Shown here piece by piece: positions 16,020 to 25,609 of a stretch of DNA of 64,000 nucleotides. Below the pieces are notes generated by a model. It saw only the letters and a list, made by a program, of their open reading frames with translations. It had not been told where the DNA came from and did not search any database. A program made the translations under genes and the position numbers. This DNA comes from Aquirufa nivalisilvae. Lineage in GTDB: Bacteria; Bacteroidota; Bacteroidia; Cytophagales; Spirosomataceae. The DNA lies in contig NZ_SEWX01000002.1 of assembly GCF_004307455.1 (NCBI RefSeq), positions 186,001 through 250,000 on the forward strand, read 5' to 3'. The first letter of the stretch is position 1, and each line of letters starts with the position of its first letter.

Positions 16020-17597
16020 TTATTTAGCAAAATTCACAGCGCGCATTTCACGAATAACCGTGACTTTAATTTGTCCTGGATATTGCATCTCCTTCTCTAT
16101 TTTTTGAGAAATGTCAAATGACAAATTCGATGCTTTCTCATCACTTACATTTTCCGAATCTACCATGATTCTTAACTCACGACCAGCTTGTATTGCATAG
16201 CATTTTTGAACTCCATCAAAGGAGGTGGCCAAAGCTTCTAAATCACGTAAACGCTTCATGTAAGACTCCATCATTTCACGACGGGCTCCTGGTCTAGAAC
16301 CAGATATCGCGTCACAAACTTGAATGATGGGTGAAATCATCGATGTCATTTCGATTTCATCGTGGTGAGCACCAATGGCATTACAAACCTCAGGATGTTC
16401 CTTGTATTTCTGTGCCAATTCCATACCTAGCAAGGCGTGAGGTAACTCTGGCTCTTCATGCCAAACTTTACCAATATCATGTAGTAAACCTGCCCGTTTG
16501 GCCAACTTAGCATTTAAACCTAATTCCGCAGCCATAGTAGCACATAACTTAGCTACTTCACGCGAGTGTTGCAATAGATTTTGACCATAAGAAGAACGGA
16601 AACGCATACGGCCAATCATTTTGATTAACTCAGGATGCAATCCATGAATACCTAAATCAATCACTGTTTTTTCTCCAATTTCAATGATCTCATCTTCAAT
16701 ATTCTTTTTAGTCTTATTGACTACTTCCTCAATACGTGCCGGGTGAATACGTCCATCTTGTACCAAACGATGTAAAGATAAACGCGCAATCTCTCTACGT
16801 ACAGGATCAAAGCCTGAAATGATGATTGCTTCTGGAGTATCATCAACGATGAATTCCACACCTGTAGCCGCCTCTAAAGCACGAATATTTCTACCTTCTC
16901 TACCAATGATTTTTCCTTTAACATCATCCGACTCAATGTTGAAAACAGATACACAGTTTTCGATAGCATTTTCAGCGGCGGTACGTTGGATTGTTTCAAT
17001 AACCACCTTTTTGGCTTCTTTCGTAGCCGTTAATTTAGCCTCTTCAATAGCCTGTTTTACCAATGAACTTGCCTTACTTTCAGCTTCCGCTTTCAACGCA
17101 TCCATGATTTGCTGGCGTGCCTCATCAGCAGATAAACCTGCAATTTTTTCCAATTGACTAATTTGATTAGCCAACATAGCTTCTGCCTCTAATCGCTTTT
17201 TCTCAACATCCTCTAACTTCTTACGGTAATTTTCCTCTTTCGATTGTAAGCTCTGCTTTTGAGATTGAAGCTCCTGATCAGCTTGCCTTTGTTGCTCTTG
17301 TTGCTGCGTCAATTGACGCTCTTTTTCACGTAGTTTTTGCTCATTTTCAACTAAAATGCCCTTTTTGTTTTGAGTATCTTCTTCAAATTCAGCTCTTAAG
17401 CGAAGGAAATTTTCCTTTGCTTCCAACATACGGTCTTTCTTAAGATTTTCTGCAGAGATCTCTGCGTTTTTAAGGATATCTTCCGCCTTTCTTTTGGCAT
17501 CATCCTCTATGTTTTTATTCACTTTAGAAAAGAAAACTTTTCCAGTAAATACACCACCTGCTAAAAAAACGATGGCTACAACTATTTCTATTATCAT
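16020..17597 (-). CDS. rny: Ribonuclease Y
   Basis: Membrane-bound endoribonuclease that starts mRNA turnover. The 525 residues are the normal length. Order of parts: one N-terminal membrane helix ([19 protein letters not shown]), a long coiled coil (about 25-205), a KH RNA-binding domain with [23 protein letters not shown] (about 225-250), and an HD domain with [12 protein letters not shown] (about residues 368-379) and GAHHDEIEM, which hold the metal ligands. It lies about 60 bases downstream of zapA on the same strand. The function is secure. Confidence 0.96.
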   Translation of the reverse strand: MIIEIVVAIVFLAGGVFTGKVFFSKVNKNIEDDAKRKAEDILKNAEISAENLKKDRMLEAKENFLRLRAEFEEDTQNKKGILVENEQKLREKERQLTQQQEQQRQADQELQSQKQSLQSKEENYRKKLEDVEKKRLEAEAMLANQISQLEKIAGLSADEARQQIMDALKAEAESKASSLVKQAIEEAKLTATKEAKKVVIETIQRTAAENAIENCVSVFNIESDDVKGKIIGREGRNIRALEAATGVEFIVDDTPEAIIISGFDPVRREIARLSLHRLVQDGRIHPARIEEVVNKTKKNIEDEIIEIGEKTVIDLGIHGLHPELIKMIGRMRFRSSYGQNLLQHSREVAKLCATMAAELGLNAKLAKRAGLLHDIGKVWHEEPELPHALLGMELAQKYKEHPEVCNAIGAHHDEIEMTSMISPIIQVCDAISGSRPGARREMMESYMKRLRDLEALATSFDGVQKCYAIQAGRELRIMVDSENVSDEKASNLSFDISQKIEKEMQYPGQIKVTVIREMRAVNFAK

Positions 17598-17658
17598 GGA
17601 ACCTGTGGGTTTATTTACATTGGCTCCGTCCTTACTGAATCAAGAAAAAGGGGATTAA

Positions 17659-17949
17659 TTATATGGCGTAAATTTCAGTCAATTCTAACAATTGCTTGTT
17701 TTCATTCAGTATGTTGGATTCTAATGAACGATGCTGTTCATCAAACTTGATGCCACACATGGCTAAATCCAAAGCGACCAAAGCCATGACAGCACTTGGA
17801 TCTGAACTATTTGTCTGTTGTTCATAGTATTTGACCAATCTATTAACCAAATTAGCTGCATTTCTCACATATGCTTCCTCTTGTGGATCAACCTTCATCG
17901 CGATGGTTTGAATGCCCAATATTAGGTTACATGGTAGGTTTTGGCTCAT
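17659..17949 (-). CDS. zapA: Cell division protein ZapA
   Basis: 96-residue ZapA-like protein that bundles and stabilises FtsZ filaments. It begins with NLPCNLILGIQTIAMKVDPQEEAYVRNAANLVNRLV, the strand-helix head of the family, followed by a helix for tetramer formation (about residues 45-95). It overlaps the upstream coiled-coil gene by 4 bases and precedes rny by about 60 bases. The pair with an upstream coiled-coil protein is common in this phylum. The function is likely. Confidence 0.88.
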   Translation of the reverse strand: MSQNLPCNLILGIQTIAMKVDPQEEAYVRNAANLVNRLVKYYEQQTNSSDPSAVMALVALDLAMCGIKFDEQHRSLESNILNENKQLLELTEIYAI

Positions 17950-18275
17950 GGTTGACGCAATTGCTCAATACACTGATCTATTTTTACGATATATTCGTCT
18001 AACTTTTCCTTCAGTTCAGCAGTCGGTACCGCTGTGTTATCTGTATTAACTACAATTTTAACAATTTTATCTGATTTTTTAAAGTTTTTCTCCAATTCTT
18101 TTAAACGTCTTTGCGACCGATTTAGCTCCTCAATTTTAAGATCTAGCCTTTCTTGAGCCCATTGCAATTGCTGCGATAATTCACGAATTGTGCCTTCATT
18201 TTCTTGCAAACGTGTGACCATCTGACTAATTTTTAGTCGGAGGCTCAAGTATTGCATTTTAATGTCTTGCTTCAT
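17946..18275 (-). CDS. Coiled-coil protein encoded with zapA
   Basis: 109 residues that are almost entirely helical heptads (ISQMVTRLQENEGTIRELSQQLQWAQERL, read from about residue 16) with a short non-helical middle (about 70-85) and a final helix ending in IDQCIEQLRQ. No enzyme motif is present. Its stop overlaps the start of zapA (ATGA type), so the two proteins are probably made together. By position it may play a role like ZapB as a partner of ZapA in the division ring; this is an inference from context only. It starts 13 bases after the flippase gene ends. Confidence 0.75.
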   Translation of the reverse strand: MKQDIKMQYLSLRLKISQMVTRLQENEGTIRELSQQLQWAQERLDLKIEELNRSQRRLKELEKNFKKSDKIVKIVVNTDNTAVPTAELKEKLDEYIVKIDQCIEQLRQP

Positions 18276-18288
18276 GAATCGAAGAAAA

Positions 18289-19791
18289 TTACCTGTTTTT
18301 TATTTGGGGTTTCCAGCCTTTCCACTGAAATTCTTTACCTAAGAGAAAGGTTAAAATTACTAATAATCCTGCATTTTGGGTGAAGAACATAGGGATAGGA
18401 ATTTGACCTAAGTAATTACCAGAATAAATGGCCAAAGCGCCCATACCTATATAGATCAATGCCTCCTTCCAGCGATAAGGTGTAGGGTCATATATTTGGC
18501 CTCCAACATAACACATCAATGTCATAATGACACTGGATAAAAGAAATGACCAAGCACAAGCCATGTATCCAAAGGTAGGTATCCAATATATATTGCCTAA
18601 GATAGTAACCGCTAGACCTACCAACGTGATAATTGTTCCCATGTAGGTTTTATTCGTCTGCTTAAACCAAACGGATTGTGTATAATATATTCCCAAAAAT
18701 AAATTAGCCAACAATAAAATAGGAACCACACCGATGCCCTCCCAATAAATGGCCTTTTTCAAAAATAATTGTTGTATCCAAAATAAATTGGAAGATACCC
18801 CAACCCACAACAAGGTACAAACAATCACAAACCAATGCGTGACTAAAGCTAAATTCTCTTTATTGTTGGCATTGTTTTTCTTACCCAAGAAAAATGGCTC
18901 AGCAGAATATTTAAATGCCTGAATTGCCAAACTCATAAAGACAGAAAGTTTATAGCAATTCCCATAAATCCCCAAAGCATCTTGGGATGTTTGTCCCGGA
19001 TAAAACCCTTCCGGTAAATATTCCTCAAGTAATAATCGATCAAACATGACATTGAACATAGCTGCCAAGCTCATGAACATGATGGGGTATGAGTAAATCC
19101 ACAGGGATTTAAATTCTTTCCAATCCCATTCCCAGCGATAGGCCCTAAACTCTGTCCCTAACCAATAAAACAAGCTGGCATTGGCAATTAAATTTGCCAC
19201 GAAAATATATCCAGCCCCAATCGATGGATCATATAAATCACGTAAAAAATGAGGCCAAGAATCCCCCCAAACTCCATCATGTAATGGCTTTAGACCCACT
19301 AAAAAAATCAAGTTTAAGCTAACATTGATTAAAATGGAAATAATCTTAGCTAATACAAATTTCTTAATCTTTTGTTCCAGACGCAGTCGAGCAAAGGGAA
19401 TAGCCGTAATGGCATCAATGGCTAAAATTAAAGCAAGCCATTTCAGAAATACGCCTTTACCTGCATACCCTAATTGAGCCATCAAAGGGTCAGAAAAGAG
19501 GAATAATATCAGTGTAAATAATCCCGAAGTGACAATTATCGCTGACAAAATCAGATTGTAATATTTTTGAGGAGCCTCTTTTGCAAAGCGAAAGTAGGCG
19601 GTTTCCATGCCATATGTATAGACAATATTGGCGATGGCCATATATCCATAAAGCTTGACATTGATGCCTAATTCAGCTGGAAGAAATGCCCATGTATGGA
19701 CAAATACAAGTAAAAAATTGAGCGACCGACCTAAAATGGTACTGAATCCGTAAGAAAGGGTCTCGCCAGCTAATTTTTTAAGTATTGACAT
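18289..19791 (-). CDS. Polysaccharide flippase (Wzx/MATE-like)
   Basis: 500-residue inner-membrane protein with about 12-14 membrane segments, of the oligosaccharide flippase (MOP) superfamily that moves lipid-linked polysaccharide units across the membrane. Clues are the N-terminal ETLSYGFSTILGRSLNFLLV, the FARLRLEQKIKKFVLAKI loop and the KQTNKTYMGTIITLVGLAVT helix pair of the C-terminal half. The polymer it handles cannot be named, and no glycosyltransferase cluster surrounds it. It is first in a run of same-strand genes with the coiled-coil gene, zapA and rny. Confidence 0.85.
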   Translation of the reverse strand: MSILKKLAGETLSYGFSTILGRSLNFLLVFVHTWAFLPAELGINVKLYGYMAIANIVYTYGMETAYFRFAKEAPQKYYNLILSAIIVTSGLFTLILFLFSDPLMAQLGYAGKGVFLKWLALILAIDAITAIPFARLRLEQKIKKFVLAKIISILINVSLNLIFLVGLKPLHDGVWGDSWPHFLRDLYDPSIGAGYIFVANLIANASLFYWLGTEFRAYRWEWDWKEFKSLWIYSYPIMFMSLAAMFNVMFDRLLLEEYLPEGFYPGQTSQDALGIYGNCYKLSVFMSLAIQAFKYSAEPFFLGKKNNANNKENLALVTHWFVIVCTLLWVGVSSNLFWIQQLFLKKAIYWEGIGVVPILLLANLFLGIYYTQSVWFKQTNKTYMGTIITLVGLAVTILGNIYWIPTFGYMACAWSFLLSSVIMTLMCYVGGQIYDPTPYRWKEALIYIGMGALAIYSGNYLGQIPIPMFFTQNAGLLVILTFLLGKEFQWKGWKPQIKNR

Positions 19792-19880
19792 AGGTTGATG
19801 TTACCAAAAACCAAAGTTACATTTTTTACTGAGGAATGAAGGATGCCTGCTTGAGAATTAACGAATACCTTTGGGCCTCC

Positions 19881-20648
19881 TTACTGTTTTTGATATCCAA
19901 TCGTTTGATAGAAATGTTCCGCATAGTTTTCACTCAAAGGAATGTGATTTTCTCCAATCTTGATTTTTTGGTTGCGGATGGATTCCACTTTTTTTAAGGA
20001 AACAATGAACGATTTATGAATTCGAAGGAAATCAGTGGATGGTAGTTTCTCTTCTATAGATTTCATGGTCATTCGACAAACCACAGGAAATTTCTGGGTC
20101 TTTAAATGGATTTTAATATAGTCTTTTAAGCCCTCAATGTATAAAATATCATCTAGCATAATTTTCATTAACGAATAATCTGCATGGATAAAGATGTATT
20201 CCAATTTGGTATTATCCGTGATATGCTGACCAGATGACTTCTTGCTTTTAAAGAAATCCAAGGCTTTATTGGTGGCTTTTAGAAAACGTTCAAACGATAT
20301 AGGTTTTAACACATAATCTACCACATCCAAGTTAAAACCTTCAATGGCATATTGTTGATATGCCGTCACAAAGATCACCATGGGTTTCTGAGTTAAGCCT
20401 TCCAAAAATTGCACTCCTGTTAAACCAGGCATTTGAATGTCCAAAAAGATTAAATCAACAGGTGATTTTTGAAGGTATTCCATGGCCTCAAAGGCATTTC
20501 TGCAACGAGCTTCCAGTTTCAGAAAAGGAATTTTCGCAATATTGTCTTCTAATAAATCCAGAGCCAAACTCTCATCATCCACTGCAATACATCGAAGGAT
20601 GGTAGATGATACTTCCGTGAATTTTTCGTTTGAGACCTCTTCTGACAT
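19881..20648 (-). CDS. LytTR-type response regulator
   Basis: 255 residues. Receiver domain about 17-135 with the acidic pair in AVDDES, the phosphate-accepting aspartate in IFLDIQMPG and the lysine in YVLKPI; LytTR DNA-binding domain about 150-255 (FIHADYSLMKIML, IEGLKDYIKIHL, FLRIHKSFIVSLKKVESI). Regulators of this type bind direct repeats and control envelope or sugar functions in Bacteroidota. Its start lies 2 bases after the stop of the histidine kinase gene, so the two form one cognate system. The target is unknown; the divergent DUF1080/cytochrome unit is the nearest candidate. Confidence 0.94.
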   Translation of the reverse strand: MSEEVSNEKFTEVSSTILRCIAVDDESLALDLLEDNIAKIPFLKLEARCRNAFEAMEYLQKSPVDLIFLDIQMPGLTGVQFLEGLTQKPMVIFVTAYQQYAIEGFNLDVVDYVLKPISFERFLKATNKALDFFKSKKSSGQHITDNTKLEYIFIHADYSLMKIMLDDILYIEGLKDYIKIHLKTQKFPVVCRMTMKSIEEKLPSTDFLRIHKSFIVSLKKVESIRNQKIKIGENHIPLSENYAEHFYQTIGYQKQ

Positions 20649-20650
20649 AA

Positions 20651-21709
20651 TTAAATGTGTTGAATTTCTAATTCAATATGATAGTATTCCCCTTCCTCTG
20701 TGATTTTTAATTGATGCTCATTCGGATAAAGTAACTCCAATCTACGTTTAACATTGGTTAATCCAATACCTGAGCTATCATCTTTTTTCTCACTAATTTG
20801 AGAACTCACCTTGTTTCGAACGCCAAAATACAATTTTTCACGGTCATCCAACAAGGTAATTTCAATGATAGGATTCATGACCATGCCAACTCCATGTTTG
20901 AAAGCATTTTCTACAAATGGAATCAACAACATAGGTTCAATGGAATTGGGAACATCTGCCAATTTATGATTGAAAGTTATTTCAATATCATTGCCAAAAC
21001 GAATTTTTTGCAACTCGATGTAATTTTCAAGATAAACCATCTCCTTACTAATCGCAACTTTTGCATCAGTCGTTTCATAAATCATGTAGCGCATTAACTC
21101 CGATAATTTAATGACTACTGATTCGACCATTTCGGGTCTTCTTCTAGATAAAGAGACAATGCTGTTCAATACATTGAACATAAAATGAGGACTAATTTGA
21201 GATCTTAAAAAAGACAATTCCGATTTCAATCGTTCATTTTCTTCTTCTTTTTGAATCTCTTTTTCTTTTAAATTATCTGATAAGAATCGATAAGAAACAC
21301 CAATGGCAATGATAAACAATAATTGGAAAATTGTGCCCATAAACGGCCCTCTTCTGAATCCGCCTCCGCCTCCTCGTCCTTTAACATGATCTGAAATAAT
21401 AATAAACTCTTGCAATTCATAATACACCCAAATCATGCCAGGGATAGCAATCGAGAGTAAAATCAAGTATAGTACAATCCCTTTTTTCTTTAAGATTTTA
21501 GGAATTAGAATTTCTGTATTTAAATAAAAGAAAGGGATGTTACTGAAAGCAAAGGCAATGAAAAATAATGTCCAAGAATTGTAACGTTGTAATGCCTGTG
21601 GATCAGTTGAATTGGGGCTAGGTCTCATCCAATATGGCAAGGCCATGAAACATGCCCAGAATATGACATGTAGTAAAATGGGTTTGAATCTAAAAATTTT
21701 ATTTGGCAT
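20651..21709 (-). CDS. LytS-like sensor histidine kinase
   Basis: 352 residues: four membrane helices in the first 155 residues (for example ILLHVIFWACFMALPYWM, LFFIAFAFSNIPFFYL), then a His_kinase (PF06580-type) domain with the phosphorylated histidine in LRSQISPHFMFNVLNSI (about residue 180) and a HATPase domain with PFVENAFKHGVG and GIGLTNVKRRLELLY. There is no large periplasmic sensor, so the signal is probably sensed in or at the membrane. A glycine/arginine-rich loop (GRGGGGGFRRG, about residues 110-120) lies between helices. It is followed directly by its LytTR regulator and is divergent from the DUF1080 gene. Confidence 0.94.
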   Translation of the reverse strand: MPNKIFRFKPILLHVIFWACFMALPYWMRPSPNSTDPQALQRYNSWTLFFIAFAFSNIPFFYLNTEILIPKILKKKGIVLYLILLSIAIPGMIWVYYELQEFIIISDHVKGRGGGGGFRRGPFMGTIFQLLFIIAIGVSYRFLSDNLKEKEIQKEEENERLKSELSFLRSQISPHFMFNVLNSIVSLSRRRPEMVESVVIKLSELMRYMIYETTDAKVAISKEMVYLENYIELQKIRFGNDIEITFNHKLADVPNSIEPMLLIPFVENAFKHGVGMVMNPIIEITLLDDREKLYFGVRNKVSSQISEKKDDSSGIGLTNVKRRLELLYPNEHQLKITEEGEYYHIELEIQHI

Positions 21710-21864
21710 CGTTTTTAGGGTACATCGAATTCAAATTAACTTAATAATTCTTATATTTCTCATAAATTTTCTACCATATTCCCAATTGTGCCGATGAAGT
21801 AGCCAATTGATTTTTCGGTAGAATTGAATTTAAACCCAAGATTACCCAAACCTAATTGTAAAAA

Positions 21865-23667
21865 ATGAAAAAACTTTTCCTCTTTCTGCTATTGCCCTGT
21901 GTATCATGGGCCCAGCAGGAGATACCTCTGAACGACCTTCGAGCGTTTGATCAACCAAGTAATAATTGGACCATCGAACAAGCAGTTAAGGCCAATTACA
22001 CAGATACCTCTTTTCAAGTTAGTCCAGGTAATGGCATCTTAGTCAATACCTTAAGGAATGGTAAATACAAACGTTCCGATGATTTAAAATTCAAATTGAA
22101 TCATGGAGATATCCGTTTGATTCTTGATTTTATGCTTCCTAAAGGTGCCAATTCTGGTATCTATTTGCAAGGTCGATATGAAGTGCAATTACTGGATTCT
22201 TATGGAAAGAAACAGCGTATGAAATATGGCGACTGTGGAGGAATATATGAAAGATGGGATGATGCTAGAGGTAAAGGAAATGAAGGATACGAAGGATATG
22301 CTCCACGACAAAATGCGTGCAAGGCGCCAGGCTTATGGCAAACCATTGAAATCGATTTTCAGGCACCGCGATTTGATGCTAGCGGAAAAAAAATCAAAAA
22401 TGCTATTTTCAAAAAAGTGATTTTGAACGGAATTTTGGTTCAAGAGAACATCGAAGTTTCAGGGATGACACGTGGTGCTCTGTTTGATAAAGAAGCTCCC
22501 ATGGGTCCAATTACCATCCAAGGAGATCATGGTCCAGTGGCATTTAAAAACTTACGGTATGAAACATACGAAAAGCCAACAATTAGCCTGGGCGACTTGA
22601 ACTACGCTTATTATGAAGGAGCATTTGCCAATTTACAAGCGAATAATGCTACTCCTTTGTTGAAAGGTAAAACCACTGAAATTACAGGCAAGACCATCAA
22701 GGTTCAAAAGGACTTCTTATTAGTTTATGAGGGAGAATTAAATGTGCCAGAGGCAGATACATATGAATTCATTACACATTGGACAGGTAAAGGTCGATTG
22801 GAAGTAGATGGACAAACCTTGAACCAAGGTGATTATTGGTATTCAGACCGTGTCAGTCATTCCAAAGTGTTAAGTGCAGGAAAACATGCATTCAAATTAA
22901 GCTTCAGCAAAGATTTCTCTTGGGGAAATAGAGCCTTGGGCTTATTCGTCAAACGCATAGGTTCACCCTTAGTAGCACTGCATGCCAGAACTTCGCTGCC
23001 TGATCCAGAGGCCGTTGGCCTTATTGAAGTAAAGGCAGAAGTAGAACCCGTTTATCAGCGTTCATTTGCTTTTCATCAAGGGACTAAAAAGACTCATGTG
23101 ATTCATTTAGGTGATCCCTCCGGTGTACATTATTCATATGATTTAAATCAAGGAGCTCTATTGCAGGTTTGGAGAGGTAAATTTCTTAATGCCACTCAAA
23201 TGTGGGAAAGTAGAGGAGAGCCGCAGACTGCCGAACCGTTGGGCCTAAATCAGGTGATGGATGGCAAGTTTCCTTTAGTACCAAGTGGTCAAGCTCAACC
23301 TGATTCAGTTAATAATGGTCAATGGATGTATAAGGGATATAGAATTCAACATGGTAGACCTGTTTATTTATACCAGTGGAATAATGTGTTGTTAGAAGAC
23401 AATTTAGTTCCTAATTCGGCTGGAACAGGTTGGACAAGAACCCTGAGTTGGAAGCCTACCCAAGGAACAAATCCTTCATTTGATTTAATCTTAGGAACAA
23501 GTGCTTCCGTGGTGAAAGTGCAGCCTGGTTTAATTTCATTGGATGGGAATCAATATTTCATTCAGTGGAGTGGCGGTTCAGAATCGGTGCAAAGTCTAGC
23601 TAATGGGAAGCAGCAAGTACGCATTCCTATATCAGGAAATAGTATTTCATATCAAGTGATTTGGTAA
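21865..23667 (+). CDS. Secreted DUF1080 (3-keto-disaccharide hydrolase-like) protein with PA14-like domain
   Basis: 600 residues with a signal peptide (KKLFLFLLLPCVSWAQ, cleavage after about residue 16). The first half (about 25-235) matches the DUF1080/3-keto-disaccharide hydrolase family: LILDFMLPKGANSGIYLQG, YEVQLLDSYG, and GPITIQGDHGPVAFKNLRYE. A PA14-like beta domain follows (about 250-375; YYEGAFANL, TYEFITHWTGKGRLEVDG), probably for glycan binding. The last 220 residues form an uncharacterised beta-rich part. Family members cleave 3-keto-glycosides, produced by oxidation of a sugar ring, in the periplasm. It lies 13 bases before the propeller-cytochrome gene. Enzyme activity on a given sugar is not proven by sequence. 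Confidence 0.85.
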   Translation: MKKLFLFLLLPCVSWAQQEIPLNDLRAFDQPSNNWTIEQAVKANYTDTSFQVSPGNGILVNTLRNGKYKRSDDLKFKLNHGDIRLILDFMLPKGANSGIYLQGRYEVQLLDSYGKKQRMKYGDCGGIYERWDDARGKGNEGYEGYAPRQNACKAPGLWQTIEIDFQAPRFDASGKKIKNAIFKKVILNGILVQENIEVSGMTRGALFDKEAPMGPITIQGDHGPVAFKNLRYETYEKPTISLGDLNYAYYEGAFANLQANNATPLLKGKTTEITGKTIKVQKDFLLVYEGELNVPEADTYEFITHWTGKGRLEVDGQTLNQGDYWYSDRVSHSKVLSAGKHAFKLSFSKDFSWGNRALGLFVKRIGSPLVALHARTSLPDPEAVGLIEVKAEVEPVYQRSFAFHQGTKKTHVIHLGDPSGVHYSYDLNQGALLQVWRGKFLNATQMWESRGEPQTAEPLGLNQVMDGKFPLVPSGQAQPDSVNNGQWMYKGYRIQHGRPVYLYQWNNVLLEDNLVPNSAGTGWTRTLSWKPTQGTNPSFDLILGTSASVVKVQPGLISLDGNQYFIQWSGGSESVQSLANGKQQVRIPISGNSISYQVIW

Positions 23668-23680
23668 ACCTTATTTTAAC

Positions 23681-25546
23681 ATGAAACACAACTTAAGTAT
23701 CTTATTATTATTCATATCGACCTTTGTCATGGCCCAAAGCCCATCTACGAAAACTGAAAAGGATTTTTATGAAATAAAAACGTTACCCATTCCTCAAGAT
23801 ATCTACTTGGAAATTGGTGGAATTGCCACCATGCCTGATGGTCGCTTAGGCGTTAGTACTCGTCGTGGGGAAATTTGGATAATTGAGAATCCTTATCAAA
23901 AGGATAGTCATCAAACTTATTACCGTCGTTTTGCAAGTGGAATGCACGAGATTTTAGGTTTAGCCTATAAAGACGGGGCATTTTATTGTTCGCAACGTGG
24001 CGAATTAACCAAAGTTTCTGACACGGATCGAGATGGCGTGGCAGATCGATATGAGCCCATTTATCAATTTCAACTTTCGGGAAATTATCACGAATATACC
24101 TATGGACCTGTTTTTGATAAAAATGGAGATATGTGGGTAACACTCAATTTAGCTTGGGTAGGTTATGGAGAAGGTAAATTTTCCAAATGGAGGGGTTGGT
24201 TAGTGAAGATTAGCCCAGATGGAAAATTGGAGCCATTTGCTGCTGGTTTACGTTCGCCTGCTGGTTATAGCATCAACCAAGAAGGAGATATTTTTTATGG
24301 AGAAAATCAAGGTGACTGGGTTGGGTCGGGTCGTGTGACTCATTTAGCCAAAGGTGATTTTGCTGGTAATCCTGGTGGATTAAAATGGGCCAAAGAACCG
24401 AATAGTCCTTTTAAGTTGACTTTGGAAGAAATTCCTGACAATGGGTCTCCCATGTTTGAGGCAGCCAAAAAAGTGAAAAACTTGAAGCTTCCTGCTGTTT
24501 GGTTTCCACATGCCATCATGGGTATTTCTACCTCAGATATTTTACAAGATACTACAGGTGGGAAATTTAGCCCATTCCCTGGACAGTATTTTGTGGCGGA
24601 CCAAGGACAATCCAAAGTAATGCGGATGGGCTTAGAGAAAGTAAATGGTGTCTATCAAGGATTCTGCATTAATTACCGTGAAGGATTTCAATCTGGGATT
24701 TTGAGAGAGCGTTTTGGATTGGATGGAAGTATGTTTGTAGGGATGACTTCCAGAGGATGGGGCTCAACAGGTAAAGATAATTTTGGCTTACAACGTTTGG
24801 TTTGGAATGGTTTGATGCCATTTGAAATTAATATGATTGAGGCTCGTTCAGATGGATTTGAAATTAGCTTTACTCAAGCAGTGGATGTGAATTCGGTGAA
24901 AAAGGCTGCATCTTATGCCTTGAGATCCTATATCTATAAATATCATCACCAATACGGTAGCCCGATTGTCGATGTGAAAGATTTAGCCATTAAAGGCATT
25001 GTGGTTTCTTCCGATAAGAAGAAAGTACGTATTGTGTTGGATCAAGTTCGTCAATATTTCATCCACGAGTTTAAACTTACTGGTGTGAAAAATGAAGCAG
25101 GAGAGCCCTTGTTGCATGAAACAGCTTACTATACGTTGAATCAAATTCCTTCAGGAGACAAAGTGGTATTAAACGCGTCGACTAGTCCAATTATAGAGAA
25201 AGTGGCAGTAGAGAAAAAAGTATCGAAAGTAGATAATGCGAAGGCGACTACTGTAATTTCAGATAATGAAGCCATGGCATTATTAAAGAAGCATACTTGT
25301 GTGGCTTGCCATGCTAGAGAAGAGAAATTGATTGGTCCTTCATTTACTGACATTTCTAAACGGAAATATAGCGACAAGCAAATTTTGGCTTTAGTCTATA
25401 AGCCGAATCCTAAAAACTGGCCAGACTTTGCTACAGAAATGGCTCCGATGTCGCATGTGCCAGCCAAAGATGTACTCAAAATAGCGTCTTGGATTAATGG
25501 ACTTACCCAGAAGAAAGCGAATGATGCTTTAATTAATCGAGATTAA
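23681..25546 (+). CDS. Secreted beta-propeller protein with C-terminal cytochrome c domain
   Basis: 621 residues with a signal peptide (LSILLLFISTFVMAQ). Residues about 30-390 look like a six-bladed propeller of the PQQ-dependent sugar dehydrogenase type (GGIATMPDGRLGVSTRRGEIWI, GPVFDKNGDMWVTLN, GLRSPAGYSINQEGDIFYGENQG, MFVGMTSRGWG). A linker follows, then a class I cytochrome c domain with the haem motif CVACH (about residue 540) and a candidate Met ligand in EMAPMSH. This domain order suits oxidation of a sugar with electrons passed to the haem. It is coupled to the DUF1080 gene 13 bases upstream, and a terminator follows. Whether PQQ is bound is unknown. Confidence 0.85.
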   Translation: MKHNLSILLLFISTFVMAQSPSTKTEKDFYEIKTLPIPQDIYLEIGGIATMPDGRLGVSTRRGEIWIIENPYQKDSHQTYYRRFASGMHEILGLAYKDGAFYCSQRGELTKVSDTDRDGVADRYEPIYQFQLSGNYHEYTYGPVFDKNGDMWVTLNLAWVGYGEGKFSKWRGWLVKISPDGKLEPFAAGLRSPAGYSINQEGDIFYGENQGDWVGSGRVTHLAKGDFAGNPGGLKWAKEPNSPFKLTLEEIPDNGSPMFEAAKKVKNLKLPAVWFPHAIMGISTSDILQDTTGGKFSPFPGQYFVADQGQSKVMRMGLEKVNGVYQGFCINYREGFQSGILRERFGLDGSMFVGMTSRGWGSTGKDNFGLQRLVWNGLMPFEINMIEARSDGFEISFTQAVDVNSVKKAASYALRSYIYKYHHQYGSPIVDVKDLAIKGIVVSSDKKKVRIVLDQVRQYFIHEFKLTGVKNEAGEPLLHETAYYTLNQIPSGDKVVLNASTSPIIEKVAVEKKVSKVDNAKATTVISDNEAMALLKKHTCVACHAREEKLIGPSFTDISKRKYSDKQILALVYKPNPKNWPDFATEMAPMSHVPAKDVLKIASWINGLTQKKANDALINRD

Positions 25547-25558
25547 TATTAGTGTATA

Positions 25559-25590
25559 AAAAAAGTCTCCTTGAAAAAGGAGACTTTTTT
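25559..25590. terminator. Bidirectional terminator
   Basis: GTCTCCTT (25565-25572) pairs with AAGGAGAC (25577-25584) around GAAA, with an A-run on the left and T6 on the right. It serves the propeller-cytochrome gene on the plus strand and the DUF1573 gene on the minus strand. Confidence 0.85.
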
Positions 25591-25609
25591 ATTTGAGATA
25601 AAAACAGTC

